64,000 nt of DNA from contig NZ_VOOR01000011.1 in assembly GCF_007993045.1 (NCBI RefSeq), forward strand, positions 62,001 to 126,000, given 5' to 3'. Source of the DNA: Phaeodactylibacter luteus. Its GTDB lineage: Bacteria > Bacteroidota > Bacteroidia > Chitinophagales > Saprospiraceae. Each line of letters starts with the position of its first letter. The first letter of the stretch is position 1. Positions 1 through 9,676 of the stretch are shown piece after piece. The notes under the pieces are model-generated. The model was not told where the DNA came from, did not search any database, and was given only the letters and a program-made list of their open reading frames with translations. Both the position numbers and the translations under genes were made by a program.

Positions 1-1210
1 AAATGGTAAGCCCGATGGGGGGCTCAAAAATATTGTTGTGGCTCACTTCCGCAACGTACTGCGTATTGTCTGTCTTAATGGTGCGCACCTCAATCTTTTC
101 CTGGCTTACAAATATCCACTTGAACTGATTGAAACTGCCGGTGGCGCGCGTCCATGATTTTGCATCATCCGCATCGCGCAAAGGGGCGCCCCAGCAGCCT
201 TCGCCGATAAAGACGATGCCTTTTTCATCATCCCGGATGAAGCCCTCTTCGCTGCCCAGCCCTTTGAACGGCCGTACCGGGTAGGTCGTTTTTACCATAT
301 GTGCATCCGACTCCAGCACAAGGTCTACGCCGTGCTCATAGAGCAGGCCAGCCCAAGCTGCGTACAAGTCGTCCCGTTCGGGCTTGCGCCGGGTATGTGG
401 CCGCATAGGCTGATGGTACTGCGCCATTTTCCAGCGCACATCGGGGTTCGCTTTTAGATCGCCCTCCAGCCATATTTGCTGCCGGCCGGCAGGGGCGATC
501 AGGCTGTTAAGGGTATAAAGGCGGAAAAGGCCACCGCCAAAGGTAAGGGCAAAATAGACGTCCGGGCTTGGGCTATCGAAGAGCTCTGTGATGGAAGCAT
601 TCTCCCGCTCGTGGTTGCCGCGGGCCGCCACAACGGGGAACAATCGCCCATCGCTGCCGACCGTCTCCTGCCAGTCGTCCATCCAATCCCGCCAGTTCTG
701 ATCGGTGTCCCCCCCCGTCATATCGCCATCAAAGACAACGAAGTGGGGCCGGAGCTTACTGACCAGGCGGTTGGCCTCTACACGGGCATCCCTGTTATTG
801 CGCGAATCGCCGCCAGCCACAATAGAGAGGCGCACGCCGGGGTCGTCCGGAGCCGTCTGAAAAGCGTACCTCCGGGAAGTGCCTTCATTGTCTTTGACGA
901 CAAAGTAGTATAGCGTATTGGGCGAAAGCCCGGTAAGGCGGACAAAGTGGTTTTTCATGCCCTTGGCCGTAGTGATACGGTCGGGCCGTTTGGCCATGCG
1001 GTAAGCTGTAGCCTGCTTGCCGAAGTCTACCTCATCGTAATGCAAGACAGGGTCATAGCCAGAGACTTGATCCCAGCCAATGACCATAGTGGTAGCAGGG
1101 TCGTCCCTCCACATTGCACGGAAGCGCACTGCCTCTGCCTGTACTACCGTAAATGCCCATGCCACTAGGCAACCTGTGATGATCCAATCTTGATAGCCCT
1201 TTCTCAACAT
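1..1210 (-). CDS. Metallophosphoesterase, purple acid phosphatase-like, 3' end cut by window edge
   Basis: A minus-strand frame stays open from an ATG at 1210 to the window edge (about 403 codons, no stop seen), so the C-terminus is missing. The N-terminus has a hydrophobic segment (WIITGCLVAWAFTVVQA) that looks like a signal peptide, followed by a fibronectin-like domain of the kind found in purple acid phosphatases. The dinuclear-metal motifs then appear in order: GGDSRNN, FDGDMTGGD, ARGNHE, a YHQP histidine and ESDAHMVKT in the place of the usual GHxH. It probably hydrolyses phosphoesters in the periplasm or outside the cell; the substrate is not evident. It is divergent from the downstream hydrolase gene. 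Family assignment is firm; function within the family is inferred. Confidence 0.88.
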   Translation of the reverse strand, partial: MLRKGYQDWIITGCLVAWAFTVVQAEAVRFRAMWRDDPATTMVIGWDQVSGYDPVLHYDEVDFGKQATAYRMAKRPDRITTAKGMKNHFVRLTGLSPNTLYYFVVKDNEGTSRRYAFQTAPDDPGVRLSIVAGGDSRNNRDARVEANRLVSKLRPHFVVFDGDMTGGDTDQNWRDWMDDWQETVGSDGRLFPVVAARGNHERENASITELFDSPSPDVYFALTFGGGLFRLYTLNSLIAPAGRQQIWLEGDLKANPDVRWKMAQYHQPMRPHTRRKPERDDLYAAWAGLLYEHGVDLVLESDAHMVKTTYPVRPFKGLGSEEGFIRDDEKGIVFIGEGCWGAPLRDADDAKSWTRATGSFNQFKWIFVSQEKIEVRTIKTDNTQYVAEVSHNNIFEPPIGLTI

Positions 1211-1272
1211 CAATGTGGTGGTTTTCTCCGGGGGTAAGCCGTTTCAGTGGTTTATAACGAGGCGCAGGCTGG

Positions 1273-1280
1273 CAAAGTTA
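1273..1280 (-). promoter_or_regulatory. Candidate -7 element of the metallophosphoesterase gene
   Basis: The minus strand reads TAACTTTG here, matching the Bacteroidota -7 consensus TAnnTTTG, 63 bases upstream of the ATG at 1210. No clear TTG -33 element lies 19-21 bases further up, so this is a partial match only. Confidence 0.4.
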
Positions 1281-1386
1281 TGCAGCAAGTGTTAGAAAAC
1301 GTTAATCTCTGCTTTTCAGCGCCAAATGCACAAAAATAACGAACTTCCCGCTTTTGGCCAGGCAGGCCACCCTCAACATAGACTGT

Positions 1387-2301
1387 ATGAAGACTGCCCT
1401 TCTGCTCTTTTTCGCCGCTTTCAGCCTCTGCGCCTGTGCACAGCACCGCACCTTAACCTATTACGAGAACGACTCGCTTTCGTTGCAGCTGGACCTTTTC
1501 CTTCCCGAAAAAACAACCGGCGCGGCTCCTGTGCCCCTCCTGCTTTTCGTCCACGGAGGCGGTTTTGCGACGGGCAGCCGGCAGTTCGGCCACCCGCTAT
1601 GCAGCGCCTTGGCAACAGAAGGCATTGCTGCAGCTTCCATTTCCTACAGCCTATATATGAAGGATAAAAGCTTTAGCTGTGATGGGGTGCTCACCGAAAA
1701 GATACACGCCATCCGCCTCGCCGTCAGTCAGCTTTGGCAGGCGACAGCCTATTTGCTAGAGCATGGCCCTGCCTTGGGGATCGACACCAGCAAGGTTTTT
1801 ATCGCTGGGAGCAGCGCGGGGGGGGAAACGGTCTTGCACGCCGCCTTTTGGGACCGGAGCCTGATGAGCCTTTACCCTGGCCGGCTGCCCGACGGCTTCC
1901 AATACCGGGGCCTCATCTCGGGTGCAGGCGCTATCATGGACCTCAACCTGATAAGGCCAGACAATGCCCTGCCTATGATGGTGTTTCACGGCAGCAACGA
2001 TCCCGTAGTACCCTACGGTACAGCGGCGCACCACTTCTGCTCAACCGATGCTCCGGGTTGGCTCATGCTCTTTGGCTCCCGATCCATTTACGAACATGCC
2101 ATAGCCCTTGGGCTATCGGTAGACCTGACCACCTTCTGTGGGGACGGGCACGAACGGGCAGGCGCGTTTTTCAACAGTGACCCCCAGCCCGTATTGCGTT
2201 TCCTGCAGGCTGTCCTTGCAGGAGATGTTTTCCAACACCACCGCATCGAAGGCAAGGGCGAAGGCGCAAGCTTGCCCTGTGGCAGCCCTATTCGGCCATA
2301 A
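1387..2301 (+). CDS. Alpha/beta hydrolase lipoprotein
   Basis: Esterase- or lipase-like alpha/beta hydrolase of 304 residues. The ATG at 1387 is chosen over an in-frame ATG at 1354 because it begins directly with a lipoprotein signal (MKTALLLFFAAFSLCAC). The oxyanion-hole motif HGGG is at residues 56-59, the nucleophile elbow GSSAG at 141-145 (Ser143), the acid is probably Asp205 in GSNDP and the base His255 in GDGHE, so the triad appears complete. It is likely anchored in a membrane facing the periplasm or the cell surface. The substrate cannot be read from the sequence. It stands alone upstream of glyA, which has its own promoter. Confidence 0.85.
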   Translation: MKTALLLFFAAFSLCACAQHRTLTYYENDSLSLQLDLFLPEKTTGAAPVPLLLFVHGGGFATGSRQFGHPLCSALATEGIAAASISYSLYMKDKSFSCDGVLTEKIHAIRLAVSQLWQATAYLLEHGPALGIDTSKVFIAGSSAGGETVLHAAFWDRSLMSLYPGRLPDGFQYRGLISGAGAIMDLNLIRPDNALPMMVFHGSNDPVVPYGTAAHHFCSTDAPGWLMLFGSRSIYEHAIALGLSVDLTTFCGDGHERAGAFFNSDPQPVLRFLQAVLAGDVFQHHRIEGKGEGASLPCGSPIRP

Positions 2302-2337
2302 TGCATTCAAAACCATCGCCTGCGCTCTTGACAGATT

Positions 2338-2367
2338 TCATTCTTAACCTGAAAGGGGCTAACTTTG
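2338..2367 (+). promoter_or_regulatory. Promoter of glyA
   Basis: TTG at 2338-2340 and TAACTTTG at 2360-2367 are separated by exactly 19 bases, a textbook Bacteroidota housekeeping promoter (-33 TTTG/TTG, -7 TAnnTTTG). Transcription would start about 2373, giving a leader of about 40 bases before the glyA ATG at 2412. Confidence 0.72.
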
Positions 2368-2411
2368 CGTACCGTATCCATCTATTTTCCTTCTCCAAAC
2401 GGCTTTAAACC

Positions 2412-3701
2412 ATGATGAAAGATAAGCTGGTTTTCGACCTCATCCAAAAAGAGCTAGACCGTCAGCAGCACGGCATTGAGCTCATTGCTTCAGAAAACTT
2501 TACCAGCCCGCAGGTGATGCAGGCGGCAGGCAGTGTCCTGACCAACAAATATGCTGAAGGCTACCCGGGCAAACGCTACTACGGGGGCTGTGAGGTAGTA
2601 GACCAAGTTGAGCAGCTGGCCATAGACCGGCTCAAATCGCTCTTCGGCGCCGCTTACGCTAATGTGCAGCCTCATTCCGGCGCACAGGCCAATGCTGCTG
2701 TTTTCCTAGCCGTACTGAAACCCGGTGATGCTATCCTTGGCTTTGACCTTGCCCACGGCGGCCACCTGTCACACGGCTCTCCGGTCAACTTTTCAGGCAA
2801 AGTATACCAGCCCCACTTTTACGGAGTAGAGGAAGATACTGGCCTTATCGACATGGACAAAGTGGAGGCCAAGGCTTTGGCCGTCAAGCCCAAGCTGATC
2901 ATATGTGGGGCTTCTGCCTACTCCCGCGATTGGGATTATGCCCGCTTCCGGGCCATTGCCGATCAGGTCGGTGCCCTATTGTTAGCAGATATTGCCCACC
3001 CTGCAGGGCTTATCGCTGCCGGCCACCTCAATGACCCCATGCAGCACTGCCACATCGTAACCTCCACTACGCACAAGACCCTGCGCGGGCCACGCGGCGG
3101 CATTATTATGATGGGCAACGACTTTGAGAACCCTTGGGGGCGGAAAACCAAAAAAGGGAACCCCATCAAGATGTCTGCTATACTCAACAGCGGGGTTTTC
3201 CCAGGCATGCAGGGCGGCCCGCTAGAGCACATCATCGCAGCCAAGGCTGTCGCCTTTGGGGAAGCGCTGCAGCCTGGCTTCAAGTCCTACACCGCTCAAG
3301 TGATCCAAAATGCACAAGCCATGGCCAAAGCCTTTGTTGACAAGGGCTACAAACTGATTTCTGGCGGTACAGACAACCACCTGATGCTGCTTGACCTGCG
3401 CTCAAAGGGCGTGACCGGCAAAGCCGCTGAAAAGGCCCTCGGCCTAGCCGATATAACCGTCAACAAAAATATGGTGCCTTTCGATACAGAGACGCCTTTT
3501 GTCACCTCCGGTATCCGGGTTGGCACTGCTGCCGTCACTACCCGAGGGCTGAAGGAGCACGACTGCCTGCAGATTGTAGAATGGATCGATGCCGCCCTAT
3601 CGCAGCCGGAGAACGAGGCCTTCCTGAGCGATATCCGAAAGGAGGTAAACACGCACATGGCGCAGTTCCCGCTTTACGAGGAAGCTGGAGCAGCGGTCTA
3701 G
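2412..3701 (+). CDS. glyA: Serine hydroxymethyltransferase
   Basis: GlyA (429 residues, normal length) interconverts serine plus tetrahydrofolate with glycine plus 5,10-methylene-tetrahydrofolate, the main cytoplasmic one-carbon source. The N-terminus carries the family's IELIASENF and [15 protein letters not shown] segments. The PLP-binding site is [13 protein letters not shown] with Lys222 as the Schiff-base lysine, and the C-terminal half has the conserved [14 protein letters not shown] stretch. It follows a strong promoter at 2338-2367 and is closed by a terminator hairpin at 3730, so it is a single-gene unit. The ATG at 2412 is followed by a second ATG codon; either could start the protein. 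Confidence 0.97.
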   Translation: MMKDKLVFDLIQKELDRQQHGIELIASENFTSPQVMQAAGSVLTNKYAEGYPGKRYYGGCEVVDQVEQLAIDRLKSLFGAAYANVQPHSGAQANAAVFLAVLKPGDAILGFDLAHGGHLSHGSPVNFSGKVYQPHFYGVEEDTGLIDMDKVEAKALAVKPKLIICGASAYSRDWDYARFRAIADQVGALLLADIAHPAGLIAAGHLNDPMQHCHIVTSTTHKTLRGPRGGIIMMGNDFENPWGRKTKKGNPIKMSAILNSGVFPGMQGGPLEHIIAAKAVAFGEALQPGFKSYTAQVIQNAQAMAKAFVDKGYKLISGGTDNHLMLLDLRSKGVTGKAAEKALGLADITVNKNMVPFDTETPFVTSGIRVGTAAVTTRGLKEHDCLQIVEWIDAALSQPENEAFLSDIRKEVNTHMAQFPLYEEAGAAV

Positions 3702-3729
3702 CCCTTCATTGCACTCGTTGTAACTTTAA

Positions 3730-3770
3730 AAGCAGCCCGGGCTTTGTCAAAGCCTGGGCTGCTTGTGTTT
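3730..3770 (+). terminator. Terminator after glyA
   Basis: Left arm AAGCAGCCCGGGC (3730-3742) pairs with GCCTGGGCTGCTT (3752-3764) with one G-T wobble; the inner bases TTTG/CAAA can extend the stem. A short T-rich tail (GTGTTTGTG) follows. It lies 28 bases after the glyA stop. Confidence 0.75.
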
Positions 3771-3870
3771 GTGCCTGTGCCACTGCCTTGACTTTTAGCC
3801 TCCAAACGAGCGTGCGCCTGGCTGCTACCCTGCCCCCTACATTGGCCTAAAGCCTTTAGCCACTCCAACT

Positions 3871-4072
3871 GGGCGTGAATCAAAATGTCGCAGGCATTTA
3901 TACTTCCCAGGCTTTAGCTTGGCGTTGGCCTAGCGCTGCGAAGGGGTGGCAAGCCCGGCAGGGCCGAGCGGACAGCGAGCCCCGTAGCATAGCGGCACCT
4001 GCCCTTTGGCAGGGGCAGGCCCCCATCCTTGCAGTAGGGGCAGGCCCAAAAAGACAATCTGGTTTGTGCCCG
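3871..4072 (+). repeat. Interspersed structured repeat, copy 1
   Basis: This 202-bp copy starts GGGCGTGAATCAAAAT and ends TGGTTTGTGCCC, whose reverse complement is GGGCACAAACCA, so the ends form an imperfect terminal inverted repeat. The core contains GGGCCGAGCGGACAGCGAGC and CCCCGTAGCATAGCGGCACC, and GC-rich hairpins such as CCTGCC/GGCAGG. Related copies lie at 9479, 15743, 31561, 38411 and 57971. Its reading frames are not protein-like. The rest of the 902-bp gap to 4603 holds a low-complexity stretch and the AT-rich susC leader. Confidence 0.85.
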
Positions 4073-4476
4073 GCTCCCCCTTGCCTTTGGCACGCTGTGA
4101 ACGAGCATAATTTGGCGGCAGCCAAAGCCGAGCGCAAAAAACAACCGCCTCCACACGCACAAAAACAACAGCACGAAACACCATATCCCCAAACACCCCT
4201 ACCGTGGCTCAGCCCCATATACAATCTTGCACATTTTGGCAATATGCAAGATTAAGCCACTTTTATTGCCCCTTTTCCACTCTTCCTCCCCAAGTGCCCA
4301 AATCGGACCTAAGTCAAGGGCATCAAAATCCACTTTTTACAAGTTATAATTCTATAAATAATATTATTTCAAAATTTAAATTCAAAAATCAGCTATTCTA
4401 GATATAAAAAACAAAGTCAAATGCCGCCCCCTTATCCCTCTTCCCTTTACAAAATCATGTATCAATCCATTTTTAT

Positions 4477-4516
4477 TTTGCAATAATTTGCAGTTTTATG
4501 TGCAAAATACTGCAAA
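4477..4516. promoter_or_regulatory. Inverted repeat upstream of susC (operator-like)
   Basis: TTTGCAATAATTTGCA (4477-4492) and TGCAAAATACTGCAAA (4501-4516) are reverse complements at 14 of 16 positions, separated by 8 bases. Each arm itself contains two TTTGCA half-sites. It sits 88 bases upstream of the susC start in an AT-rich stretch, a position that suits a regulator binding site or a hairpin in the leader. No TAnnTTTG promoter element could be assigned to susC with confidence. Confidence 0.5.
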
Positions 4517-4603
4517 TTAAATATCTTACTTCTTTAAAAAGCCACAATACCCCACTTTTCAAGTGAGCATTGTGTTCATTTTTTTCCATACAATCAAAAC
4601 AAA

Positions 4604-7600
4604 ATGAAAAGACATGCGAATTTCAGGCATTGGATACTGCCAATGCTTTTGCTTCTAGGTGTTTCGGCGGCCATAGGGCAAACCCGTATTACAGGGACGG
4701 TAACAGATTCCGAAACCGGCGCACCGCTCATCGGGGCAACAGTAGAAAACGTAGGCACCAGCAATGGCACGGTCACCGACCTTGATGGCAAGTATGCCAT
4801 CACTGCCGAATCAGGCACAGCCTTGCGGTTTTCCTATATTGGGTACTCCAGTGTGGAAAAAACCGTAGGGGCTGCGTCCGTTATAGATATCGCCCTGTCC
4901 TCGGATGGCGAGAACCTTGACGAAGTAGTCGTAACAGCTCTGGGTATCCGCAAGGAAAAGAAGGCGCTCACTTATGCCGTGCAGACCCTTCAATCTGAAT
5001 CTATTGTAGAGTCTCAGCAGCCCAATATCGTGAACAGCCTTCAGGGCAAAGTAGCGGGGGTGATGATCAACAACTCCAGTGGGGCACCTGGCGCTGCTTC
5101 TGTCATCATGATCAGAGGAGGCACTTCGCTGAGCGGCAACAATCAGCCCCTCTTCGTGGTCGATGGCATCCCAATAGACAACAGTGCCCCTATTGGCGGA
5201 GGGATAGGGCTTAGCGCTCAAAACACCAATAATAGCAACCGGGGGATAGACATTAACCCGGAAGACATAGCGTCTTTGACGGTACTGAAGGGGCCTGCTG
5301 CTGCGGTGCTGTACGGCCTGCGCGCTTCAGAAGGCGCCATCATCATCACTACAAAAAAAGGCCAGGCAGGATCCTTCCGCATCAACTACAGCAATGCGTT
5401 CTCCTATGATGTCGTCAACAAGGTCCCTGAATTCCAGACGGCCTATAAGCAAGGTATAGATGGCAACTTCAACCCCGATGCACGAGGTTCATGGGGCCCG
5501 GCCTTTGGCCCCAACGAAACCATTTACGACAACCTTGGCAATTTCTTTCAGCCAGCGGTTACGCAGCGCCACGATATTTCCGCTTCTGGCGGAAGCGAAC
5601 GCAGTACGTTCTATCTTTCTGCGAGCCGTTTTGACCAGAACGGCATTGTACCGAATACTAGCTTCGACAGGACCTCTTTCAGGCTATCTGCAGACAGCAA
5701 GATTGCCAAGAACCTCCGCGCAGGCGGTTCGGTCAACTATATCAACTCCCAAAACCAGTCTACCCTTGGCGGCTCAGGTATTGCGGAGACCAACATCATC
5801 GGTGCGACAGGCGGCGGTGGCGGTGGCACGATAAGGGGTTTGTACAACTGGCCATTAAATGACGATGCCCGCAATTACATCACTGAAGATGGCAAGCAGC
5901 GCACCCTGCTCGGCGTTGAAAATGATGCTTCTTTCGTAGACAACCCCTATTGGAGTGTATACAACAACCCTACGAACAGCAACGTCAACCGTGTCATTTC
6001 GACGGTCAGCCTGAGCTACGACCCTTTCTCCTTTCTCAACATCACTTACCGTGCAGGTACCGACTTTTACGATGAGAAGTTTACCTCTATCCGCAGTGCG
6101 GGCACTGTGATTGGAGGAGAGGAAAAAGGGGCTATCACAGAGGTAGACCGCTTCAATCAGATTACCACCTCGACGCTTGTCGTCACCGGCAAAAAATCCT
6201 TAGGCAGGCACATCAATACCAGCCTCGCTTTGGGGCACAACGTAGAATCGGCCCGCAGCACTTCTGCCAACTGGTATGGCCGGAACTTTATCGTGCCAAC
6301 TTTTGCAAGCATCAACAATGTGCTTCAAAACGAAAGGGTGATCTCAGCAGGTGGTGCGCGCCGCAGGATTGTAGGCGCTTTTGCTGATTTCAATGCAGAT
6401 TGGAAGTCCATTTTCTTCCTCAACATCCGCGCCCGCAACGACTGGTCTTCTACACTCCCTGTAGCCAACCGCTCCTTCTTTTACCCCTCTTTCAGTGGCG
6501 GGATCGTACTGACCGACCTGCTCAACGAGATAGGAGTGGCCAATGGTGAAAGCGACTTCATCCCCTATGCCAAGGTGCGCGCCTCTTGGACCCGGGTAGG
6601 CAAGGATGCGCCCCCGCACGTGCTCGGCAATACCTACTTTAACACTACCAACTCTTTTACCGCAGGCCCTAGAGGTTTTATTGCCAACGTGTACGCTTTC
6701 GGTGCACCTGCACTGCGCCCTGAGTTCACTAATGCATTCGAAGCCGGTGTCGATATCCGATTGTTCAAAGGCAAGATTGGCATCGATTTCACTTATTACA
6801 ACATGAAATCTGACGATCAGATCCTTTTCACCCGCGTACCGCCTTCCGCTAGTTCTTTCATCTCCTATCTCAATGGCGGGAGGATAGACAACGAGGGCGT
6901 TGAGCTGATGGTCAATGCCAGGCCAGTAAAGCGGAGCAACTTCACCTGGAACATAGACCTCAACTTTTCCCGCAATACGTCTACTGTAGTAGAACTGCCC
7001 GGCACATTAGACCGGGTAGAGCAATCTGATGCTTCAGTCGATGGCTTTGTCGCCCAGGGAGCCGGTTTCCTTGGGCAGTCTTTGTTTGGCATCAACGGCG
7101 ACGTATGGAAGCGCAATGAAGACGGGAAACTATTGCTCGACGATATGGGCTATCCACAGGTGAGCGCTATCAAAGAAGTGATTGGGGACAGAAACCCTGA
7201 TTTTATTGTTGGCCTGACCAACTCGCTACGGTTTGGCAATTTCAACTTCTCCTTCCTTTGGGATTTCCGCATTGGAGGGGATATTTACAATGCTACCGAA
7301 AATGCACTAGTGCGCAATGGCTTAAGCACCAAAACGCTCGAACGCGGGTCTACTACCGTATTTGATGGCATCATCGAGTCAACCGGCGAGCCCAATACCC
7401 AGCAGGTGGTATTAGATCAGAACTACTACCAGACGATCCTGCGCGGCAACGGCCAGCTCTTTGTAGAAGACGGCAGCTGGTACCGCCTTAGGTATGCGAC
7501 TTTATCTTACCGCATCCCCAAGCCATTGCTGGAGCGCATCAACGTTAAAGGGCTAGAAGTGTACGCTACCGGCAGAAACCTCATCCTCATCACCAATTAT

Positions 7601-7726
7601 TCAGGCGTAGACCCCGAGGTAAGCTCAGGCGGGGCAGGCGTGCCTGGGACAGGCGCTATGGGCATGGACAACTTAGGCACCCCCTCGACCAAAGGCGCAG
7701 ACTTTGGCCTTAGGCTGAGCTTTTAA
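4604..7726 (+). CDS. SusC/RagA-type TonB-dependent outer-membrane transporter
   Basis: SusC-like transporter (1,040 residues, usual length) that imports oligomers or peptides across the outer membrane with its SusD partner and TonB energy. Residues 1-25 form a signal peptide. A carboxypeptidase-D-like regulatory domain (TGTVTDSETGAPLIGATV onward) fills about 27-105. The SusC-specific stretch with LDEVVVTALGIRKEKK leads into the plug domain, with LQGKVAGVMI and a later IRGGTSLSGNNQPLFVVDG. The remainder is beta-barrel ending in an aromatic residue (LRLSF). susD follows 31 bases downstream. No glycoside hydrolase, peptidase or anti-sigma gene adjoins, so the substrate is unknown. Confidence 0.95.
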   Translation: MKRHANFRHWILPMLLLLGVSAAIGQTRITGTVTDSETGAPLIGATVENVGTSNGTVTDLDGKYAITAESGTALRFSYIGYSSVEKTVGAASVIDIALSSDGENLDEVVVTALGIRKEKKALTYAVQTLQSESIVESQQPNIVNSLQGKVAGVMINNSSGAPGAASVIMIRGGTSLSGNNQPLFVVDGIPIDNSAPIGGGIGLSAQNTNNSNRGIDINPEDIASLTVLKGPAAAVLYGLRASEGAIIITTKKGQAGSFRINYSNAFSYDVVNKVPEFQTAYKQGIDGNFNPDARGSWGPAFGPNETIYDNLGNFFQPAVTQRHDISASGGSERSTFYLSASRFDQNGIVPNTSFDRTSFRLSADSKIAKNLRAGGSVNYINSQNQSTLGGSGIAETNIIGATGGGGGGTIRGLYNWPLNDDARNYITEDGKQRTLLGVENDASFVDNPYWSVYNNPTNSNVNRVISTVSLSYDPFSFLNITYRAGTDFYDEKFTSIRSAGTVIGGEEKGAITEVDRFNQITTSTLVVTGKKSLGRHINTSLALGHNVESARSTSANWYGRNFIVPTFASINNVLQNERVISAGGARRRIVGAFADFNADWKSIFFLNIRARNDWSSTLPVANRSFFYPSFSGGIVLTDLLNEIGVANGESDFIPYAKVRASWTRVGKDAPPHVLGNTYFNTTNSFTAGPRGFIANVYAFGAPALRPEFTNAFEAGVDIRLFKGKIGIDFTYYNMKSDDQILFTRVPPSASSFISYLNGGRIDNEGVELMVNARPVKRSNFTWNIDLNFSRNTSTVVELPGTLDRVEQSDASVDGFVAQGAGFLGQSLFGINGDVWKRNEDGKLLLDDMGYPQVSAIKEVIGDRNPDFIVGLTNSLRFGNFNFSFLWDFRIGGDIYNATENALVRNGLSTKTLERGSTTVFDGIIESTGEPNTQQVVLDQNYYQTILRGNGQLFVEDGSWYRLRYATLSYRIPKPLLERINVKGLEVYATGRNLILITNYSGVDPEVSSGGAGVPGTGAMGMDNLGTPSTKGADFGLRLSF

Positions 7727-7757
7727 TGAATGACCAAACCAACTAAACTACTTTGAA

Positions 7758-9272
7758 ATGAAACGGCTATCTATAATTGTTCTCACAGCATTCAGCCTAC
7801 TGCTGAGTGCTTGCCAAGAATTTTTAGACATCAATGCTGACCCCAACAATCCGCAGGAAATCCCTCTGGAAAGCAGATTGATCGGGGCCATCACCATGAC
7901 CAACGGAGCAGCGATGTGGAGAGGGGCCAGAGAGGTTTCCGCGGTGTGCCAGTATACCGCTTCTGGCAGCGAAGCCAGCTCTCCAGAAACCTGGCGCTTC
8001 ACCTCCAGCTACTTTTTCTGGCAAAATGCTTACACTTGGGCCATCCCCAACTGTGTAGATATGGTTGTCATGGGCAAGGCTGAGGGATCGCCCCATTTTG
8101 CCGGGGCCGGCCGCACCCTGGAAGCACTGGTATTTGGCATGCTTTCGGATCAGCTTGGCGCAATCCCGGTAAGCGAAGCCTATGATGGCGTTACTACCGC
8201 CCGCCTGACCCCTGCTTTTGATTCTCAGGAAGAAGTATACGCACAGGTCATCGAAAAACTCGACGAAGCCATCGCGCTCTTTAATGAGCCGGATAATGCC
8301 AAAGGGCTAAACCTAGACAATGGCGACATCATGTATCAGGGGGATATCGACAAGTGGCGGCGCTTCGCTTATGCGCTAAAAGCGCGCTACCTCAACCACC
8401 TGAGCAAAAAGAGCATTTACGACCCTCAGGCTGTCTTGGAAGCTTGTAGCAATGCGTTCAATGCAGACGGCATGGATGCTGAATTCCCCTATCTGGATAA
8501 TGGCACGGCTACCGAGGCCAACCCTTGGAGCGATAAAGGGTACGGGGGGTTCACCAGCGCAACTGCACCCCGATATTTCTCTTATAGCCAGTTTTTTGTA
8601 GACCTTATGAAAACGGCACCTGTCACCAACGACAGCTTGCTGGACCCCCGCATCGGGATCATCATGAACCCGGCCCCTTCTGATGGGGAATTCAGAGGGC
8701 TGATACCAGGGCAGGGCGTCCCCGGCGGCATAGAAGCCAATGGAGACAACTATGGCAGAGTTACGGGTGGTTTTTACAGCCAGCCCACTTCGCCATTCCC
8801 TTTCATAACTTACGCAGAAGTCAAGTTCATAGAAGCGGAAGCACGGCTCCGTTCTGGAGATAGTGGCGGAGCGCTCGCAGCCTATCAGGAAGGGGTAAGG
8901 GCCAATATGCGCAAATTGGGCGTAGCTGCAGCAGATATTGATGCCTACTGGAACACATTGGCAGACAATGGGGTACAGCAGCACTTCGGGGATCTTACCT
9001 CTGGGCTGAGCCACATCATGCGCCAAAAGTACATCGCACAAGTCTTCAACCCAGAGACTTGGGTAGATTTGAGGCGAATGGATTACAGCCAAGATATCTA
9101 TGGCCCTTCCCTCAATAGGCCCACCAACCTGAACCCGCTCTTCTCTGAGGGCGAGTGGATCCGTGCCATGATCGTAGAAGGGAACGAAGAGGTGCGCAAC
9201 GGAGCAAACGTTGGCGATAACACTCCTGCCTATCGGTTGAAGACGCCACTTTGGTGGGATACCCTTGATTAA
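7758..9272 (+). CDS. SusD/RagB-family outer-membrane nutrient-binding lipoprotein
   Basis: SusD-like lipoprotein of 504 residues that caps the SusC barrel and captures substrate on the cell surface. The N-terminus is a lipoprotein signal (MKRLSIIVLTAFSLLLSAC, Cys19) followed by EFLDINADPNNP, the start typical of the SusD-like_2 subfamily. Helical TPR-like segments and the C-terminal motifs RQKYIAQVFNPETWVDLRR and YRLKTPLWWD are as expected. It follows susC by 31 bases and is closed by a terminator, making a two-gene unit. The SusD-like_2 type is often found beside small SusC transporters for non-glycan nutrients, but that use here is inference. Confidence 0.93.
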   Translation: MKRLSIIVLTAFSLLLSACQEFLDINADPNNPQEIPLESRLIGAITMTNGAAMWRGAREVSAVCQYTASGSEASSPETWRFTSSYFFWQNAYTWAIPNCVDMVVMGKAEGSPHFAGAGRTLEALVFGMLSDQLGAIPVSEAYDGVTTARLTPAFDSQEEVYAQVIEKLDEAIALFNEPDNAKGLNLDNGDIMYQGDIDKWRRFAYALKARYLNHLSKKSIYDPQAVLEACSNAFNADGMDAEFPYLDNGTATEANPWSDKGYGGFTSATAPRYFSYSQFFVDLMKTAPVTNDSLLDPRIGIIMNPAPSDGEFRGLIPGQGVPGGIEANGDNYGRVTGGFYSQPTSPFPFITYAEVKFIEAEARLRSGDSGGALAAYQEGVRANMRKLGVAAADIDAYWNTLADNGVQQHFGDLTSGLSHIMRQKYIAQVFNPETWVDLRRMDYSQDIYGPSLNRPTNLNPLFSEGEWIRAMIVEGNEEVRNGANVGDNTPAYRLKTPLWWDTLD

Positions 9273-9303
9273 GCGCAATTAGCATTTTGAGTTTTGTACA
9301 ACA

Positions 9304-9338
9304 GCCCGGCTTCGATATGTTTTCGAAGCTGGGTTTTT
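9304..9338 (+). terminator. Terminator of the susC-susD unit
   Basis: AGCCCGGCTTCGA (9304-9315 region) pairs with TCGAAGCTGGG (9323-9333), loop TATGTTT, followed by five T residues at 9334-9338. It lies about 30 bases after the susD stop. Confidence 0.85.
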
Positions 9339-9478
9339 CATCTATCATCACACAAGGCCTCAAATGGCATAAGTGAGCGGCTTGCAGTTATAGTTCTCTA
9401 GGGGCAAAAGTAGTATGGTGAACACCCCTTACCCCCATGGAAAAGTACTAAAGCCCCAATCCAATACACATCAACTTA

Positions 9479-9676
9479 GGCCCAAACCGCATTGCCTTTT
9501 TTCCAGCCTGCCCCTTCCGCAAGGGTGGGGCCTGCCCCTGCCCGATGGCAGGTGCCGCTATGCTACGGGGCTCGCTGTCCGCTCGGCCCTATCGGGCTTA
9601 CACCCCTTCGCAGCGCTAGGCCAATGCCAGGCTAAAGCCCGGAAAGCATAACCCCCTTCGGCATTATTGCCCCCCC
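9479..9676 (-). repeat. Interspersed structured repeat, copy 2 (inverted)
   Basis: The reverse complement of the family: it begins GGCCCAAACC and contains GGTGCCGCTATGCTACGGGG, GCTCGCTGTCCGCTCGG and CAGCGCTAGGCCAATGCCAG. The far end (9650-9676) is more diverged but still recognisable (GGCATTATTGCCC). It lies between the susD terminator and the CUB/PKD protein gene. The remaining gap up to 9893 is AT-rich near its end, with TAGATTTG at 9829-9836 as a possible -7 element but no matching -33. Confidence 0.82.

Noticed and set aside
3875-4255. Open frames on both strands in the glyA-susC gap
   Set aside because: They lie in repeat copy 1 and its flank; the same sequence recurs at five other intergenic places in other frames and the translations are not protein-like.
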